From Lentzea flava (GTDB taxonomy: Bacteria; Actinomycetota; Actinomycetes; Mycobacteriales; Pseudonocardiaceae): a DNA stretch of 64,000 nt. Below the pieces are notes generated by a model. The model saw only the letters and a list, made by a program, of their open reading frames with translations, was not told where the DNA came from and did not search any database. Of the stretch, positions 17,642-25,705 are shown piece by piece. Position 1 is the stretch's first letter, and each line of letters begins with the position of its first letter. The stretch spans positions 1 through 64,000 of the forward strand of contig NZ_BMRE01000015.1 of assembly GCF_014648475.1 (NCBI RefSeq). The letters run 5' to 3'. The translations under genes were made by a program, and so were the position numbers.

Positions 17642-18196
17642 TCACAGGGAGGCCACGCCTACTTGGGTGCGGTGGTGGGTTGGGTGGTCGATTTCGTCGG
17701 CCACGGCCAGGGCGAAGTCGGCGTAGGTCAGCTCGTCGGACGCGTTGACCGGGGCGAACTGGTACTTGCCGGTGGGCTTGCCGCCGAACATTCCTGCCGG
17801 GCTCATCACCAGCCAGTTTGCGGTGGACTTGGCCAGCACCTCGACGCCTGCCGCGTGGCCCAGGCAGAACGGGCGGTGCTCGGGCGGGAAGTCCGGGGAG
17901 TCGACCAGGCGTACGCCCGGTGCGGTTTCCAGCAGCGGGTAGATGCCCACCACGATGATGCGGCCCACGCCGGACGCCACCAGAGCGTTGGCCGCCTCCG
18001 TGTAGAACTCCGCGGGGTCGCGGGACAGGTCGACCACCGCGCTCACCGCGACGTCGTGGCCCGCGGCCACCTGTGGCGCCGCCTGGACGCCAGGGTTTCT
18101 GCCGATCCTCGTGACCTCGTGGCCGCGGGCCTCTGCCGCGGCCGCGATCTCCCGTCCGGCCTGGCCGGACGCTCCGAAAACAACGATCTTCGCCAT
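17642..18196 (-). CDS. NAD(P)-binding oxidoreductase-like protein
   Basis: A 184-aa Rossmann-fold protein of the NmrA/SDR-like type. The dinucleotide-binding loop is VFGASGQAGREIAAAAEARG at residues 5-24. The body keeps a strand pattern typical of short NAD(P)-binding regulators or flavin reductase-like proteins, ending at about the length of the BVR-B/YwnB group. The ATG at 18196 is the natural start. It diverges from an HxlR-type regulator, an arrangement common for redox-responsive small dehydrogenases, so control by that neighbour is likely. The substrate is unknown. Confidence 0.8.
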   Translation of the reverse strand: MAKIVVFGASGQAGREIAAAAEARGHEVTRIGRNPGVQAAPQVAAGHDVAVSAVVDLSRDPAEFYTEAANALVASGVGRIIVVGIYPLLETAPGVRLVDSPDFPPEHRPFCLGHAAGVEVLAKSTANWLVMSPAGMFGGKPTGKYQFAPVNASDELTYADFALAVADEIDHPTHHRTQVGVASL

Positions 18197-18253
18197 GAGC
18201 GCGAAGGTAGGGTGCCGGTGGCCGGTTTCCGCAACGATATCGGGGGTGACCAG

Positions 18254-18550
18254 GTGGAATGCGTCGAGTTGCCGTACCGCATCGGTGACAAGTGGACCGC
18301 CCACGTGTTGCGAGGGCTGCAGGGCGGGCGGCGGAGGTTCACCCAGCTGCGCGCCGGTATGCCGGTGGTGACGCCCAAGGTGCTCACCGAGACGTTGCGG
18401 GCGATGGAGCGGGACGGCACAGTCACGCGCACCGAGTACGACGAGAACCCTCCGCGCGTGGAGTACGAGCTGACCGGGCAGGGGCGCAAGCTGCTGGCGT
18501 TGCTCGACCTCTGCTGCGGGTGGGCCCGAGAGAACCTGGTGGAGACGTGA
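18254..18550 (+). CDS. HxlR-family transcriptional regulator
   Basis: A roughly 98-aa winged-helix regulator. It shows the family pattern C-x10-KW (ECVELPYRIGDKWTAHVLRG), then RRFTQLRAGMPVVTPKVLT and the wing RVEYELTGQG. The start is uncertain: GTG 18254 fits the usual family N-terminus, while in-frame GTGs at 18212 and 18218 would add 14 or 12 residues. A possible -10 (GATATC near 18235) would make GTG 18254 nearly leaderless. It is divergent from the NAD(P)-binding gene and overlaps the VOC gene by 4 nt, suggesting one regulon. Confidence 0.85.
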   Translation: MECVELPYRIGDKWTAHVLRGLQGGRRRFTQLRAGMPVVTPKVLTETLRAMERDGTVTRTEYDENPPRVEYELTGQGRKLLALLDLCCGWARENLVET

Positions 18551-18882
18551 GGCTCGAACAGATCGTCGTCGACAGCAACGATCCCGCTCGCCTCGTGCGG
18601 TTCTGGGCCGAGCTGCTCGGCGGCGAGCCCGTCGAGCGCGCGCACGGGTGGGCGCACGTCGATCCGCCGGAGGGGCCGCGGATGTCGTTCCAGCCGGTGC
18701 CCGAGCGCAAGGACGTGAAGAACCGGCTGCACCTCGACTTCGCGGTCGACGACATCGAGGCCGCTGTGGTGAAGGCGGTGAACCTGGGCGCCAGCCGCGA
18801 AGGTCTCGTGCACACCGACGAGAAGGGCAGCTTCCAGGTGATGCGCGACCCCGAGGGCAACGAGTTCTGCTTCGTCCGCTGA
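18547..18882 (+). CDS. VOC-family (glyoxalase/bleomycin-resistance fold) protein
   Basis: A 111-aa vicinal-oxygen-chelate protein with two beta-alpha-beta-beta-beta modules: LEQIVVDSNDPARLVRFWAELL at the start, and HLDFAVDDIEAAVVKAVNLGA then VMRDPEGNEFCFV at the end. This is the pattern of the actinobacterial Glyoxalase_6 group. The GTG overlaps the stop of the HxlR gene (GTGA), so translation is coupled. Substrate unknown. Confidence 0.88.
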   Translation: MRLEQIVVDSNDPARLVRFWAELLGGEPVERAHGWAHVDPPEGPRMSFQPVPERKDVKNRLHLDFAVDDIEAAVVKAVNLGASREGLVHTDEKGSFQVMRDPEGNEFCFVR

Positions 18883-18890
18883 GAGACCTG

Positions 18891-19007
18891 TTACTGGACC
18901 GCCCGCCACAACGCCTCACCGAAGCGGATCGCGAGGACCAGGAGCAGCACGCCGATCGCGAAACTGATGAGGCACCGGACGATCACCAGCAGCTTGGCGC
19001 CTTTCAC
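18891..19007 (-). CDS. Possible 38-aa single-pass membrane peptide
   Basis: A short reverse gene, GTG 19007 to TAA at 18891. It encodes a basic N-terminus (VKGAKLLVIVRC), one hydrophobic helix (LISFAIGVLLLVLAI) and a charged tail (RFGEALWRAVQ). The topology is typical of conserved actinobacterial micro-membrane proteins. It lies between the VOC and HIT genes and has no strong ribosome-binding site. It could also be chance; conservation would decide. Confidence 0.4.
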   Translation of the reverse strand: MKGAKLLVIVRCLISFAIGVLLLVLAIRFGEALWRAVQ

Positions 19008-19083
19008 CCGGCCATGATTTATCGCTGACGGCAAGTGCAACAGAGCCCATCGGGCCCAATAGCGGACCGAATAGCATGCCGCT

Positions 19084-19419
19084 GTGACCGACTGCCTGTT
19101 CTGCCGCATCGTCGCGGGCGAGATCCCGGCGACCGTCGTGACGGAGACCGACACGACGCTCGCCTTCCGCGACATCGATCCCAAGGCGCCCACGCACGTG
19201 CTGGTGATCCCCAAGGAGCACCACCAGGCGATCGGCGACGTCGACCCGCTGCTCGCGGGCCAGATCCTCGCCACCGCCCACCAGGTCGCGAAGCAGGAGG
19301 GGATCGACGAGTCCGGCTACCGGCTGGTGTTCAACACCGGCAAGGACGGCGGCCAGACCGTCTTCCACGTGCACTGCCACGTCCTGGGCGGGCGCGGACT
19401 GACCTGGCCGCCGGGTTAA
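19084..19419 (+). CDS. HIT-family nucleotide hydrolase (HinT-like)
   Basis: A 111-aa histidine-triad protein that hydrolyses purine phosphoramidates and acyl adenylates. It has the N-terminal CLFC metal-site cysteines (DCLFCRIVAGEIP) and the triad HVHCHV at residues 95-100 followed by LGGRGL. The GTG follows the -10-like TAGCAT by 6 nt, so it is probably leaderless. Its stop overlaps the converging MBL-fold gene by 4 nt. Confidence 0.95.
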   Translation: MTDCLFCRIVAGEIPATVVTETDTTLAFRDIDPKAPTHVLVIPKEHHQAIGDVDPLLAGQILATAHQVAKQEGIDESGYRLVFNTGKDGGQTVFHVHCHVLGGRGLTWPPG

Positions 19420-20024
19420 TCCACCTCCGGAATCGCCATCTCCCGCACGAACTTCGCGTCGACGGGATTGCCGTGCCCCGGCACGACGATGCGCGGGTTC
19501 AGCTCCAGCATGCGGTCCAGGACGTGCCGCCAGTTGCCCGGCGTCGCGTCCGAGCCGGCCTGGGCGGGCGCGCCTTCCTCGACCAGGTCGCCCGCGAACA
19601 CCACGTCGACGTCCGGCACGTGCACGATCACGTCGTGCGAGGTGTGCGCCGGCCCGAAGTGGTACAGGTCGACCCTGCGTCCGCCGACGTCCAGCGTCAC
19701 GGTGTCGCGGAACGTGTGCGTGGGCGGGATGAGCGTGCCCTCGAACGGATCCGAGTGGTACACGGCGCGGCTTTCGAGCAGGGTCTCGTCCACGACGCAG
19801 TCCTCGTGCGCCCACACCTCGCACGGCAGGAACGCCTCCGTTGCCAGCACGTGGTCCCAGTGGTTGTGCGTCAACACGATCCGGGACGGACGCACTTCGG
19901 TGGCGAGCGCCGGGTCCATGCCGGAGTCCACCAGCAGCGAATCACCTGATCCGGTGATGAGGCCGAGGGTCAGGTCGAGCTCGGTGTGCCGCCGGATGAA
20001 CACGCCGTCCGCGATCTCGATCAC
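19416..20024 (-). CDS. Metallo-beta-lactamase-fold hydrolase
   Basis: A 202-aa MBL-fold protein with a complete metal site: THNHWDH (residues 52-58), the His of GPAHTSHD, the Asp of FAGDLVEE and the His of PGHGNPVD. It groups with small glyoxalase-II-like hydrolases of unknown substrate. The GTG overlaps the stop of the upstream ComB-like gene (GTGA), so the two are one transcriptional unit. Confidence 0.88.
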   Translation of the reverse strand: MIEIADGVFIRRHTELDLTLGLITGSGDSLLVDSGMDPALATEVRPSRIVLTHNHWDHVLATEAFLPCEVWAHEDCVVDETLLESRAVYHSDPFEGTLIPPTHTFRDTVTLDVGGRRVDLYHFGPAHTSHDVIVHVPDVDVVFAGDLVEEGAPAQAGSDATPGNWRHVLDRMLELNPRIVVPGHGNPVDAKFVREMAIPEVD

Positions 20025-20692
20025 CGCAGCACCCCGTCGACCAGCTTCGGCGCCACGTCGCTCACGCCGATCTGCACCGCGAGATCCACGTCGGCGAGGT
20101 GGCCGTTCTCGATCAGCTCACGTCCCGATCCGCAGGCCCGCACAGCGGCCGCGACGTCCGTGTTCCGGAACGCCGTGGCAGCGAGCTGAGCCTCCGGCGA
20201 AGCCTCTCCTGGCAAGGCCGCGAGCACGGCACCCGCCCCCAGGTAGTCCTCGACGCACGGACGCAATGGCCCGAACTCGCGCGGCCCTGAGTTGAGGATG
20301 TCGAGTCCCCACCGTTCGCCGCCGGGAATCACGCCGATCGTCTCCCCCAGCTCCGCTGCCCGCTTGGCGACCGCCTCGGCGTTGCGCAGACAGGCCGCCA
20401 GCACGTGCGCCCCTGTCTCCGCCGCGAGGAAGCACAGGTTCGACCCGTTCGGCGACGGCAGCTCGACCACTCCCGTCGCGTCGACGAGTGATGCTGGTCG
20501 CAGCGTCTTGCCCGACGTCGGCTTCCACCTCGACGGCCGGACCTGGCCGCCGTTGCCGACGACCAGGTCGACAGAGGTCGTGAACGACAGCACGTCCACG
20601 ACAATCAGCACGTCACAGCCTCGCAGCGCGTTGACGCCCTCGGGCCCCCACTCCAGCCGCAGCTGGTACCCCTCTTGACTGAACACACCCAC
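20021..20692 (-). CDS. 2-phosphosulfolactate phosphatase (ComB)-family protein
   Basis: About 223 aa with ComB-family blocks in order: LIVVDVLSFTTSVD, LPSPNGSNL, VIPGGERW, CVEDYLGAGAV and CGSGRELIENGHLADVDLA. In methanogens ComB acts in coenzyme M synthesis. Actinobacteria do not make coenzyme M, so the true substrate is probably another phosphate ester and is unknown. GTG 20692 or 20686 may be the start. The gene diverges from rpiB, with only about 20 bp between the start codons, so the promoters overlap the coding ends. Coupled to the MBL-fold gene. Confidence 0.82.
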   Translation of the reverse strand: MGVFSQEGYQLRLEWGPEGVNALRGCDVLIVVDVLSFTTSVDLVVGNGGQVRPSRWKPTSGKTLRPASLVDATGVVELPSPNGSNLCFLAAETGAHVLAACLRNAEAVAKRAAELGETIGVIPGGERWGLDILNSGPREFGPLRPCVEDYLGAGAVLAALPGEASPEAQLAATAFRNTDVAAAVRACGSGRELIENGHLADVDLAVQIGVSDVAPKLVDGVLR

Positions 20693-20713
20693 CAGCGTGT
20701 CAGACTCCGTGAC

Positions 20714-21193
20714 GTGCGCGTTTATCTGGCAGCAGACCACGCGGGCTTCGAGCTGAAGTCCCACCTTCTCAAGGCTCTCAGCGAGCAGGGCTACGAGCTC
20801 GTCGACGTCGGTGCCCACACGTACGACGCCCAGGACGACTACGTGTCGTTCTGCACCGACGCAGCTGAGCGAGTCGTGGCCGACCCCGGCAGCCTCGGCG
20901 TCGTCATCGGCGGTTCGGGCAACGGCGAGCAGATCGCCGCGAACAAGGTGAAGGGTGCGCGCGCCGCGCTCGCGTGGAACATCGACACCGCGCAGCTCGC
21001 CCGCGAGCACAACGACGCCAACCTGGTCGGCATCGGCGCCCGTCAGCACACCACCGAGGAGGCGACGGCGATCGTCTCGGCGTTCCTCAAGACGCCGTTC
21101 TCCGGCGAGCCCCGGCACCAGCGCCGCATCGACAAGGTCAGCGCGTACGAGAACAGCGCCCACGAGAACAGCGCCCACGAAAACAAGGCCTGA
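20714..21193 (+). CDS. rpiB: Ribose-5-phosphate isomerase B
   Basis: A 159-aa enzyme interconverting ribose-5-phosphate and ribulose-5-phosphate in the pentose-phosphate pathway. It begins RVYLAADHAGFELKSHL, and its active-site loop GGSGNGEQIAANKV carries Glu (E72), where the mycobacterial enzyme also uses Glu rather than the Cys of the E. coli type. The GTG lies 7 nt after the -10-like CAGACT (leaderless). The C-terminus ends in a small repeat ENSAHENSAHENKA, encoded by a 15-bp tandem duplication. The stop overlaps the next gene (TGATG). M. tuberculosis has the same rpiB-glycosylase pair. Confidence 0.95.
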   Translation: MRVYLAADHAGFELKSHLLKALSEQGYELVDVGAHTYDAQDDYVSFCTDAAERVVADPGSLGVVIGGSGNGEQIAANKVKGARAALAWNIDTAQLAREHNDANLVGIGARQHTTEEATAIVSAFLKTPFSGEPRHQRRIDKVSAYENSAHENSAHENKA

Positions 21194-21993
21194 TGCCTGA
21201 AGGCCACACGCTGCACCGCCTGGCGCGCCTGCACCAGCGCCGGTACGCGGGCAAGCCCGTGTCCGTCACCAGTCCACAGGGACGCTTCGCGGCGTCCCTC
21301 GTGGACGGACGCAAGCTCGTCCGCGCCGAGGCGCACGGCAAGCACCTGTTCCACGTCTACGGCCCGGACGCGATCGTGCACGTCCACCTCGGCCTGTACG
21401 GGACGTTCACGGAGTCGCCGCTGCCGGTGCTGCTGCCCGTCGGCCAGGTGCGCATGCGGATGGTCGGCGAGACCCACTGGACGGACCTGCGCGGCCCAAC
21501 CGCGTGTGAAGTGCTCAACTCCGACGAGGTCAAGGCGATCCGCGAGCGGCTCGGGCCCGACCCACTGCGCAAAGACGCCGACCCCGACCGCGCCTACGAG
21601 CGGATCATCCGGTCGAAGCAGCCGCTCGCCGTGCTGCTGATGGACCAGAAGATCCTCGCGGGCGTCGGCAACGTCTACCGCGCCGAGGTGTTGTTCCGGC
21701 ACAACGTGAACCCGTTGCTGGTCGGCAACAAGGTCAGCCGGGAACTGTGGGACACGCTGTGGAACGACCTCGTCGTGCTGATGAAGGACGGCGTGAAGGT
21801 CGGCCAGATCAACACCGTCCGCCCGGAGCACCTGCCCAAAGCCATGGGCCGCGCGCCGCGCGTGGATCGGCACGGCGGTGAGGTGTACGTCTACCGCCGT
21901 GCCGGTGAGCCGTGCCTGATCTGCGGCACCGAGGTCCTGACCACGGAACTGGCGGCCCGCAACCTCTTCTGGTGCCCGGTCTGCCAGCCCTGA
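21193..21993 (+). CDS. nei2: Fpg/Nei-family DNA glycosylase (Nei2-like)
   Basis: A 266-aa bifunctional base-excision glycosylase/AP lyase. It has the catalytic N-terminus Pro2-Glu3 (MPEGHTLHRLA), a helix-two-turn-helix with QKILAGVGNVYRAEVL, and a C-terminal zinc finger with CLICGTE and FWCPVCQ. All catalytic parts are present. It is translationally coupled to rpiB, and the same order occurs at Rv2465c-Rv2464c in M. tuberculosis. Confidence 0.93.
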   Translation: MPEGHTLHRLARLHQRRYAGKPVSVTSPQGRFAASLVDGRKLVRAEAHGKHLFHVYGPDAIVHVHLGLYGTFTESPLPVLLPVGQVRMRMVGETHWTDLRGPTACEVLNSDEVKAIRERLGPDPLRKDADPDRAYERIIRSKQPLAVLLMDQKILAGVGNVYRAEVLFRHNVNPLLVGNKVSRELWDTLWNDLVVLMKDGVKVGQINTVRPEHLPKAMGRAPRVDRHGGEVYVYRRAGEPCLICGTEVLTTELAARNLFWCPVCQP

Positions 21994-22027
21994 AACTTTT
22001 CGGTCGGGGCGGTTTGGGGTGCGGCTG

Positions 22028-22054
22028 GAAAGTGCTCAGTTGATGAGCACTTTC
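22028..22054. terminator. Convergent hairpin terminator
   Basis: GAAAGTGCTCA (22028-22038) pairs with TGAGCACTTTC (22044-22054) around a 5-nt loop. It lies between the glycosylase gene and the converging DUF1542 gene and overlaps the latter's stop codon. Confidence 0.8.
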
Positions 22055-22787
22055 AGAAGTCGAACCCGCCCATGTCGCCGAAGTCGAAGCCACCGGCGTC
22101 ACCCACGTCAGCGACACCGCCCATGTCTCCCATGTCGCCGCCGAAGTCGCCCATGCCCATGTCGGCCATGCCGTAGTCACCGACACCGTGCATGCCGGAG
22201 AACATGGCGTCCATCAGCAGGAACGTGCCCACGCCCCATGCACCGGCGACGAGCGCGGGCTTCCACCACGGCTCGGAGTACCACCCACGCGGCACCGGGC
22301 GTCCGGCGACCATGCCGCCGGGGTAGTAGTAGGGCGTGCCGGCACCGGAGTGCGGCGACGCGGCGTACTGGTGGCCCTCGACGGTGACCTGACGGTCCTC
22401 GCTGACGGCACCCGCCTGCTTCTGACCCGCGATCTCGGGCAGCGCGGGACCGGGATCCATGCCCATGGCCTCACGCGCGGCGCGGACGTAGTGCAGGCCC
22501 TCCATCGCGGTCTGGGTGACGAGCCGGGCCTGCTGGATCGTGCGGGCCTGTTCCATCTGCGACCCGGCGGCGGTGAAGCGCTCGGACGCGTCGGCCAGCG
22601 CCTGCGTGGACGCGGCGTTCGAGCCCGTGAGGCTCATCACCTGCCCGCCCAGCCGCTCGACCCACCGGCGGGCCTCCGCCTTGGCGTCGTCGAGTTCCCG
22701 CGCCTTGCGCGCATTGCTCTGGCTGACCAGGTAGAACACGCCTGCGACCAGCAGAACCAGTACAACCACCCACACGATGGTGCCCAC
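22053..22787 (-). CDS. DUF1542-like membrane-anchored protein with Gly/Asp/Met/Phe-rich tail
   Basis: A 244-aa protein with an N-terminal transmembrane helix (IVWVVVLVLLVAGVFYLVSQS), a helical and probably coiled-coil region to about residue 105, a Pro/Tyr-rich linker with a second hydrophobic stretch (KPALVAGAWGVGTFLLMDAMF), and a low-complexity tail of MGDFGG/MGDMGG-like units ending FDF. I recall the family as DUF1542 in actinobacteria; function unknown. The GTG start has GGGAGG 6 nt upstream. Nothing nearby suggests a role. Confidence 0.7.
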   Translation of the reverse strand: MGTIVWVVVLVLLVAGVFYLVSQSNARKARELDDAKAEARRWVERLGGQVMSLTGSNAASTQALADASERFTAAGSQMEQARTIQQARLVTQTAMEGLHYVRAAREAMGMDPGPALPEIAGQKQAGAVSEDRQVTVEGHQYAASPHSGAGTPYYYPGGMVAGRPVPRGWYSEPWWKPALVAGAWGVGTFLLMDAMFSGMHGVGDYGMADMGMGDFGGDMGDMGGVADVGDAGGFDFGDMGGFDF

Positions 22788-22843
22788 GGCTTACCTCCCA
22801 CACCAGGTAAACCGTCAACGCGTGAACGCCGGTCGTAGTTCCG

Positions 22844-24058
22844 TCAGAAAACCTCTGGGCAATGGGGGTAGTACGCGCCGAGGAACGCGATTGTGAGCGC
22901 ATCCACATGTCCTGGCGTGTGCTCGACCACGCGGTGTGCGCGCTTCAGCACGGAAAGCCGTGCTCCGCCGAGGAAAGCGCTGCCGAGCGCCGCGGCGTCC
23001 AGCGTCACGTCCGCCGGGTCCTCGGTGCGGGCCACGGTGGCCTCGCCGTTCTTGACCGTGAAGCGCCAGCGACCGTTGTTCCACGGGCAGAAGGAGTCCT
23101 CGACCTCGAGCACACTGTCCACATCGGACGAATAGTGGCGCAGCGGCAACGCGCGGTCGACGTCGACGATCCGCAGCCACAACGCGTCGGAGGCCTCGCG
23201 GCGCACCTTCCGCGGGTTGTCGACCATGTGCAGGATCGGGTCGTCCCAGGCGGTGTAGAAGGAGATGGCGCCCGCGAGGTCCATGTCCAGCAGGTACCGG
23301 TAGAGGTCCGCGTACGCCTGTTCGGTCTCGCACACCAGCTCGCGCACGTGCAGTTCGTGCTGAGGGCCGCTCGGGTCGCCCTGGTACTTCACGCGGAACA
23401 CCGCGTACCCCTCGGGATGCAGGACGTACCGGTAGGAGGTGAGGCCGTCGCGGTCGACCTCGCGGTCGGCGAGCTGCACGTCCCAGGTCTCGGCCCTGCG
23501 GCTCAGCCAGCCGACCTTCGTGCGGCGCACCCGCTCGTGCACCTCGCGCATGAACGGCATCGCCTCGTCCCGCGTGACCTGGCGGATCCGCGTGTCGCTC
23601 ACGCGCACACCGGGGTGGAACGCCATGCGCGTCGGCATCGTCAGCATGGCCAGGCTGGTCGCGTACTCGCCGTAGCCGAAGCGGCGGTAGATCGAGCCCT
23701 CCGACGCCCAGAGGATCGCGATCGCCTCGCCGTTCTCGTGCATGCCGTGCAGCTGCGTCTTCATCAGCAGCGACGCCACACCGCGGCGGCGATGGCCCGG
23801 CTTCACCGACACCACCGTGACCGCGCCGACCGGGACCTGACGTTCACCCGGAACGGTGATCTCGCGGCTCAGCACCCCGGCCGTGCCGATCATCTCGTCG
23901 CCGTCGAACACCGCGTGCGCCCGGTCCAGCTCCAGGACCTTGAGCCACTTGCTGTCCTCGCCGGAAGGATCGGCGAGGAACGCCCACGCCATCACGGTCT
24001 GGAACGCGTCGACGTCGGATCGCCCGATGGTCCTGATGCTCAGCGCTGAGTCAGCCAT
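22844..24058 (-). CDS. eis: Eis-family GNAT acetyltransferase
   Basis: A 404-aa protein of the enhanced-intracellular-survival family: an N-terminal GNAT domain with the acetyl-CoA loop VKPGHRRRGVASLLM (near residue 88), a second GNAT-like domain, and a C-terminal SCP2-like domain. The terminal residue is F, which in this family donates the catalytic carboxylate. Known members acetylate aminoglycosides at several amines, and other amines too. The ATG at 24058 fits the family N-terminus. No ribosome-binding site is visible; TATCAC about 9 nt upstream may be a -10 element. Confidence 0.9.
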   Translation of the reverse strand: MADSALSIRTIGRSDVDAFQTVMAWAFLADPSGEDSKWLKVLELDRAHAVFDGDEMIGTAGVLSREITVPGERQVPVGAVTVVSVKPGHRRRGVASLLMKTQLHGMHENGEAIAILWASEGSIYRRFGYGEYATSLAMLTMPTRMAFHPGVRVSDTRIRQVTRDEAMPFMREVHERVRRTKVGWLSRRAETWDVQLADREVDRDGLTSYRYVLHPEGYAVFRVKYQGDPSGPQHELHVRELVCETEQAYADLYRYLLDMDLAGAISFYTAWDDPILHMVDNPRKVRREASDALWLRIVDVDRALPLRHYSSDVDSVLEVEDSFCPWNNGRWRFTVKNGEATVARTEDPADVTLDAAALGSAFLGGARLSVLKRAHRVVEHTPGHVDALTIAFLGAYYPHCPEVF

Positions 24059-24099
24059 AGCGGCAGTGATACGCCGCCATGGCCGCTCTCGCAGCTCAT

Positions 24100-25452
24100 T
24101 TACCGCTGGATCGACTTGATCTCGCAGAACTCGTCGAGGCCGAACCTGCCGAACTCGCGACCGTTGCCGGACTGCCGGTAGCCGCCGAACGGCGCGCTGG
24201 TGTTGAACGCGGCACCGTTGATGTCGACCTGCCCGGTGCGCAGGCGCTTGGCGACCTTCAGCGCACGGTCGGTGTCCGCGGAGAACACACCGCCCGCCAG
24301 TCCGTAGATGGTGGAGTTGGCGATGCGCACCGCGTCGTCCTCGTCCGCGTACGGCATGACCGACAACACCGGCCCGAAGATCTCCTCCTGCGCGATCGTC
24401 ATCTCCGGCGTGACGCCACCGAACACCGTCGGCGTGACGTAGAAGCCCTGCGGCAACGGCGCTTCCGGTCCGCCGGCGGCGAGCTGCGCGCCTTCCTCGA
24501 CGCCCTTGCGGATGTAGCCGACCACGCGGTCGCGCTGCGCCTTGGACACGGCCGGGCCGATGCGCGTCGACGGGTCCGCAGGGTCGGCAGGGGTGTACTT
24601 CTTCGCTGCCGCGGCGGCCAGCTCGACGGCCTCGTCGTGCCGGTCGGCGGGCACCAGCAGGCGGGTCCACGCGCTGCACGCCTGACCGTTGTTCATGAAC
24701 GAGTTGGCGACCGCGATCTTCACCGCGCGCCCGAAGTCCGCGTCGTCGAGCACGATGCAGGCGGACTTGCCGCCCAGCTCCAGCGCGACCCGCTTGACCG
24801 TCTCGGACGCCACCGCGGACACCCTGCGACCCGCGCGCGTGGACCCGGTGAACGACACCATGTCGACGTCCGGGTGCGCCGCCAGCGCCTCACCCACGAC
24901 GGGCCCGGTGCCGTGCACCAGCTGGAAGACGCCGGGCGGAGTCGCCGCCGTGATGATCTCGGCCAGCAGGTCGGCGGTCCCCGGCGCGAGCTCGCTCGGC
25001 TTGAGGACCACGGTGTTGCCCGCGGCGAGTGCCGGCACGACCTTGGCGACCATCTGCTGCAGCGGGAAGTTCCACGGCGTGATGGCCGCGACAACCCCGA
25101 TCGGCTCGCGCAGGATCAGCGAGTTGCCGATCTCCTCGGGCTCGAAGTAGCCGCGCTCCAGCACGTCCGCGACCCCCTCCGCGATGGCGATGGGGTTCGC
25201 GACCTGCACCTTCTGGCTGAACGTGATGGGCGTGCCCATCTCGCGGGTCATGGTCCGCGCGAGCTCCTCGCCGCGCTCCCGGAGGCCGTCGATGATCGCC
25301 CGGACCGCCTTCGCCCGCTCCTCGACGGACGTCTCCGACCAGGCCGGGAACGCGGCCTTCGCGGCGGCAACGGCCGCGTCGGCGTCGGCCGGTGTGCCCT
25401 CGGCGAGCGTGCCGACGACTTCCTCGGTGGCGGGGTTGACGACCTCGATCAC
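24100..25452 (-). CDS. Aldehyde dehydrogenase family protein
   Basis: A 450-aa NAD(P)-dependent aldehyde dehydrogenase. The cofactor and active-site blocks are complete: ITPWNFPLQQ, FTGSTRAGRRV, LELGGKSACIVL (general-base Glu) and NNGQACSAWTR (nucleophile Cys), then EEIFGPVLSV and the C-terminal PFGGYRQSGNGRE. The GTG at 25452 is chosen because GGAGGG lies 5 nt upstream and the protein begins IEVVNPATEEVVG. The substrate cannot be told from sequence. It is monocistronic. Confidence 0.92.
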   Translation of the reverse strand: MIEVVNPATEEVVGTLAEGTPADADAAVAAAKAAFPAWSETSVEERAKAVRAIIDGLRERGEELARTMTREMGTPITFSQKVQVANPIAIAEGVADVLERGYFEPEEIGNSLILREPIGVVAAITPWNFPLQQMVAKVVPALAAGNTVVLKPSELAPGTADLLAEIITAATPPGVFQLVHGTGPVVGEALAAHPDVDMVSFTGSTRAGRRVSAVASETVKRVALELGGKSACIVLDDADFGRAVKIAVANSFMNNGQACSAWTRLLVPADRHDEAVELAAAAAKKYTPADPADPSTRIGPAVSKAQRDRVVGYIRKGVEEGAQLAAGGPEAPLPQGFYVTPTVFGGVTPEMTIAQEEIFGPVLSVMPYADEDDAVRIANSTIYGLAGGVFSADTDRALKVAKRLRTGQVDINGAAFNTSAPFGGYRQSGNGREFGRFGLDEFCEIKSIQR

Positions 25453-25705
25453 GAGAGCCCTCCAGGCGGATGTGACACCCAATGCGCTGACAACGGTCCA
25501 GCCTGTCACATCGGGTCGCGGTGGTCACGTCCGCGATCGAGGTGGACCGGTGAAGCGGGGAGGGCGGCGCGGTGGAGGTGTGAGCGGCAGTCGCGCCCGC
25601 GATCGAGGTGCGTCGGCACAGCGACAGCACACAGCCAGCGCAGACGCGAACCCGGCACAGCCACCCGCGAACAAGCCACACCGGGAAGGGCGGGAAGCAC
25701 GGCAG

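Noticed and set aside
20021..20692. Coenzyme M biosynthesis
   Set aside because: Only the ComB-like phosphatase is present; none of the other pathway genes are nearby and actinobacteria do not generally make coenzyme M.
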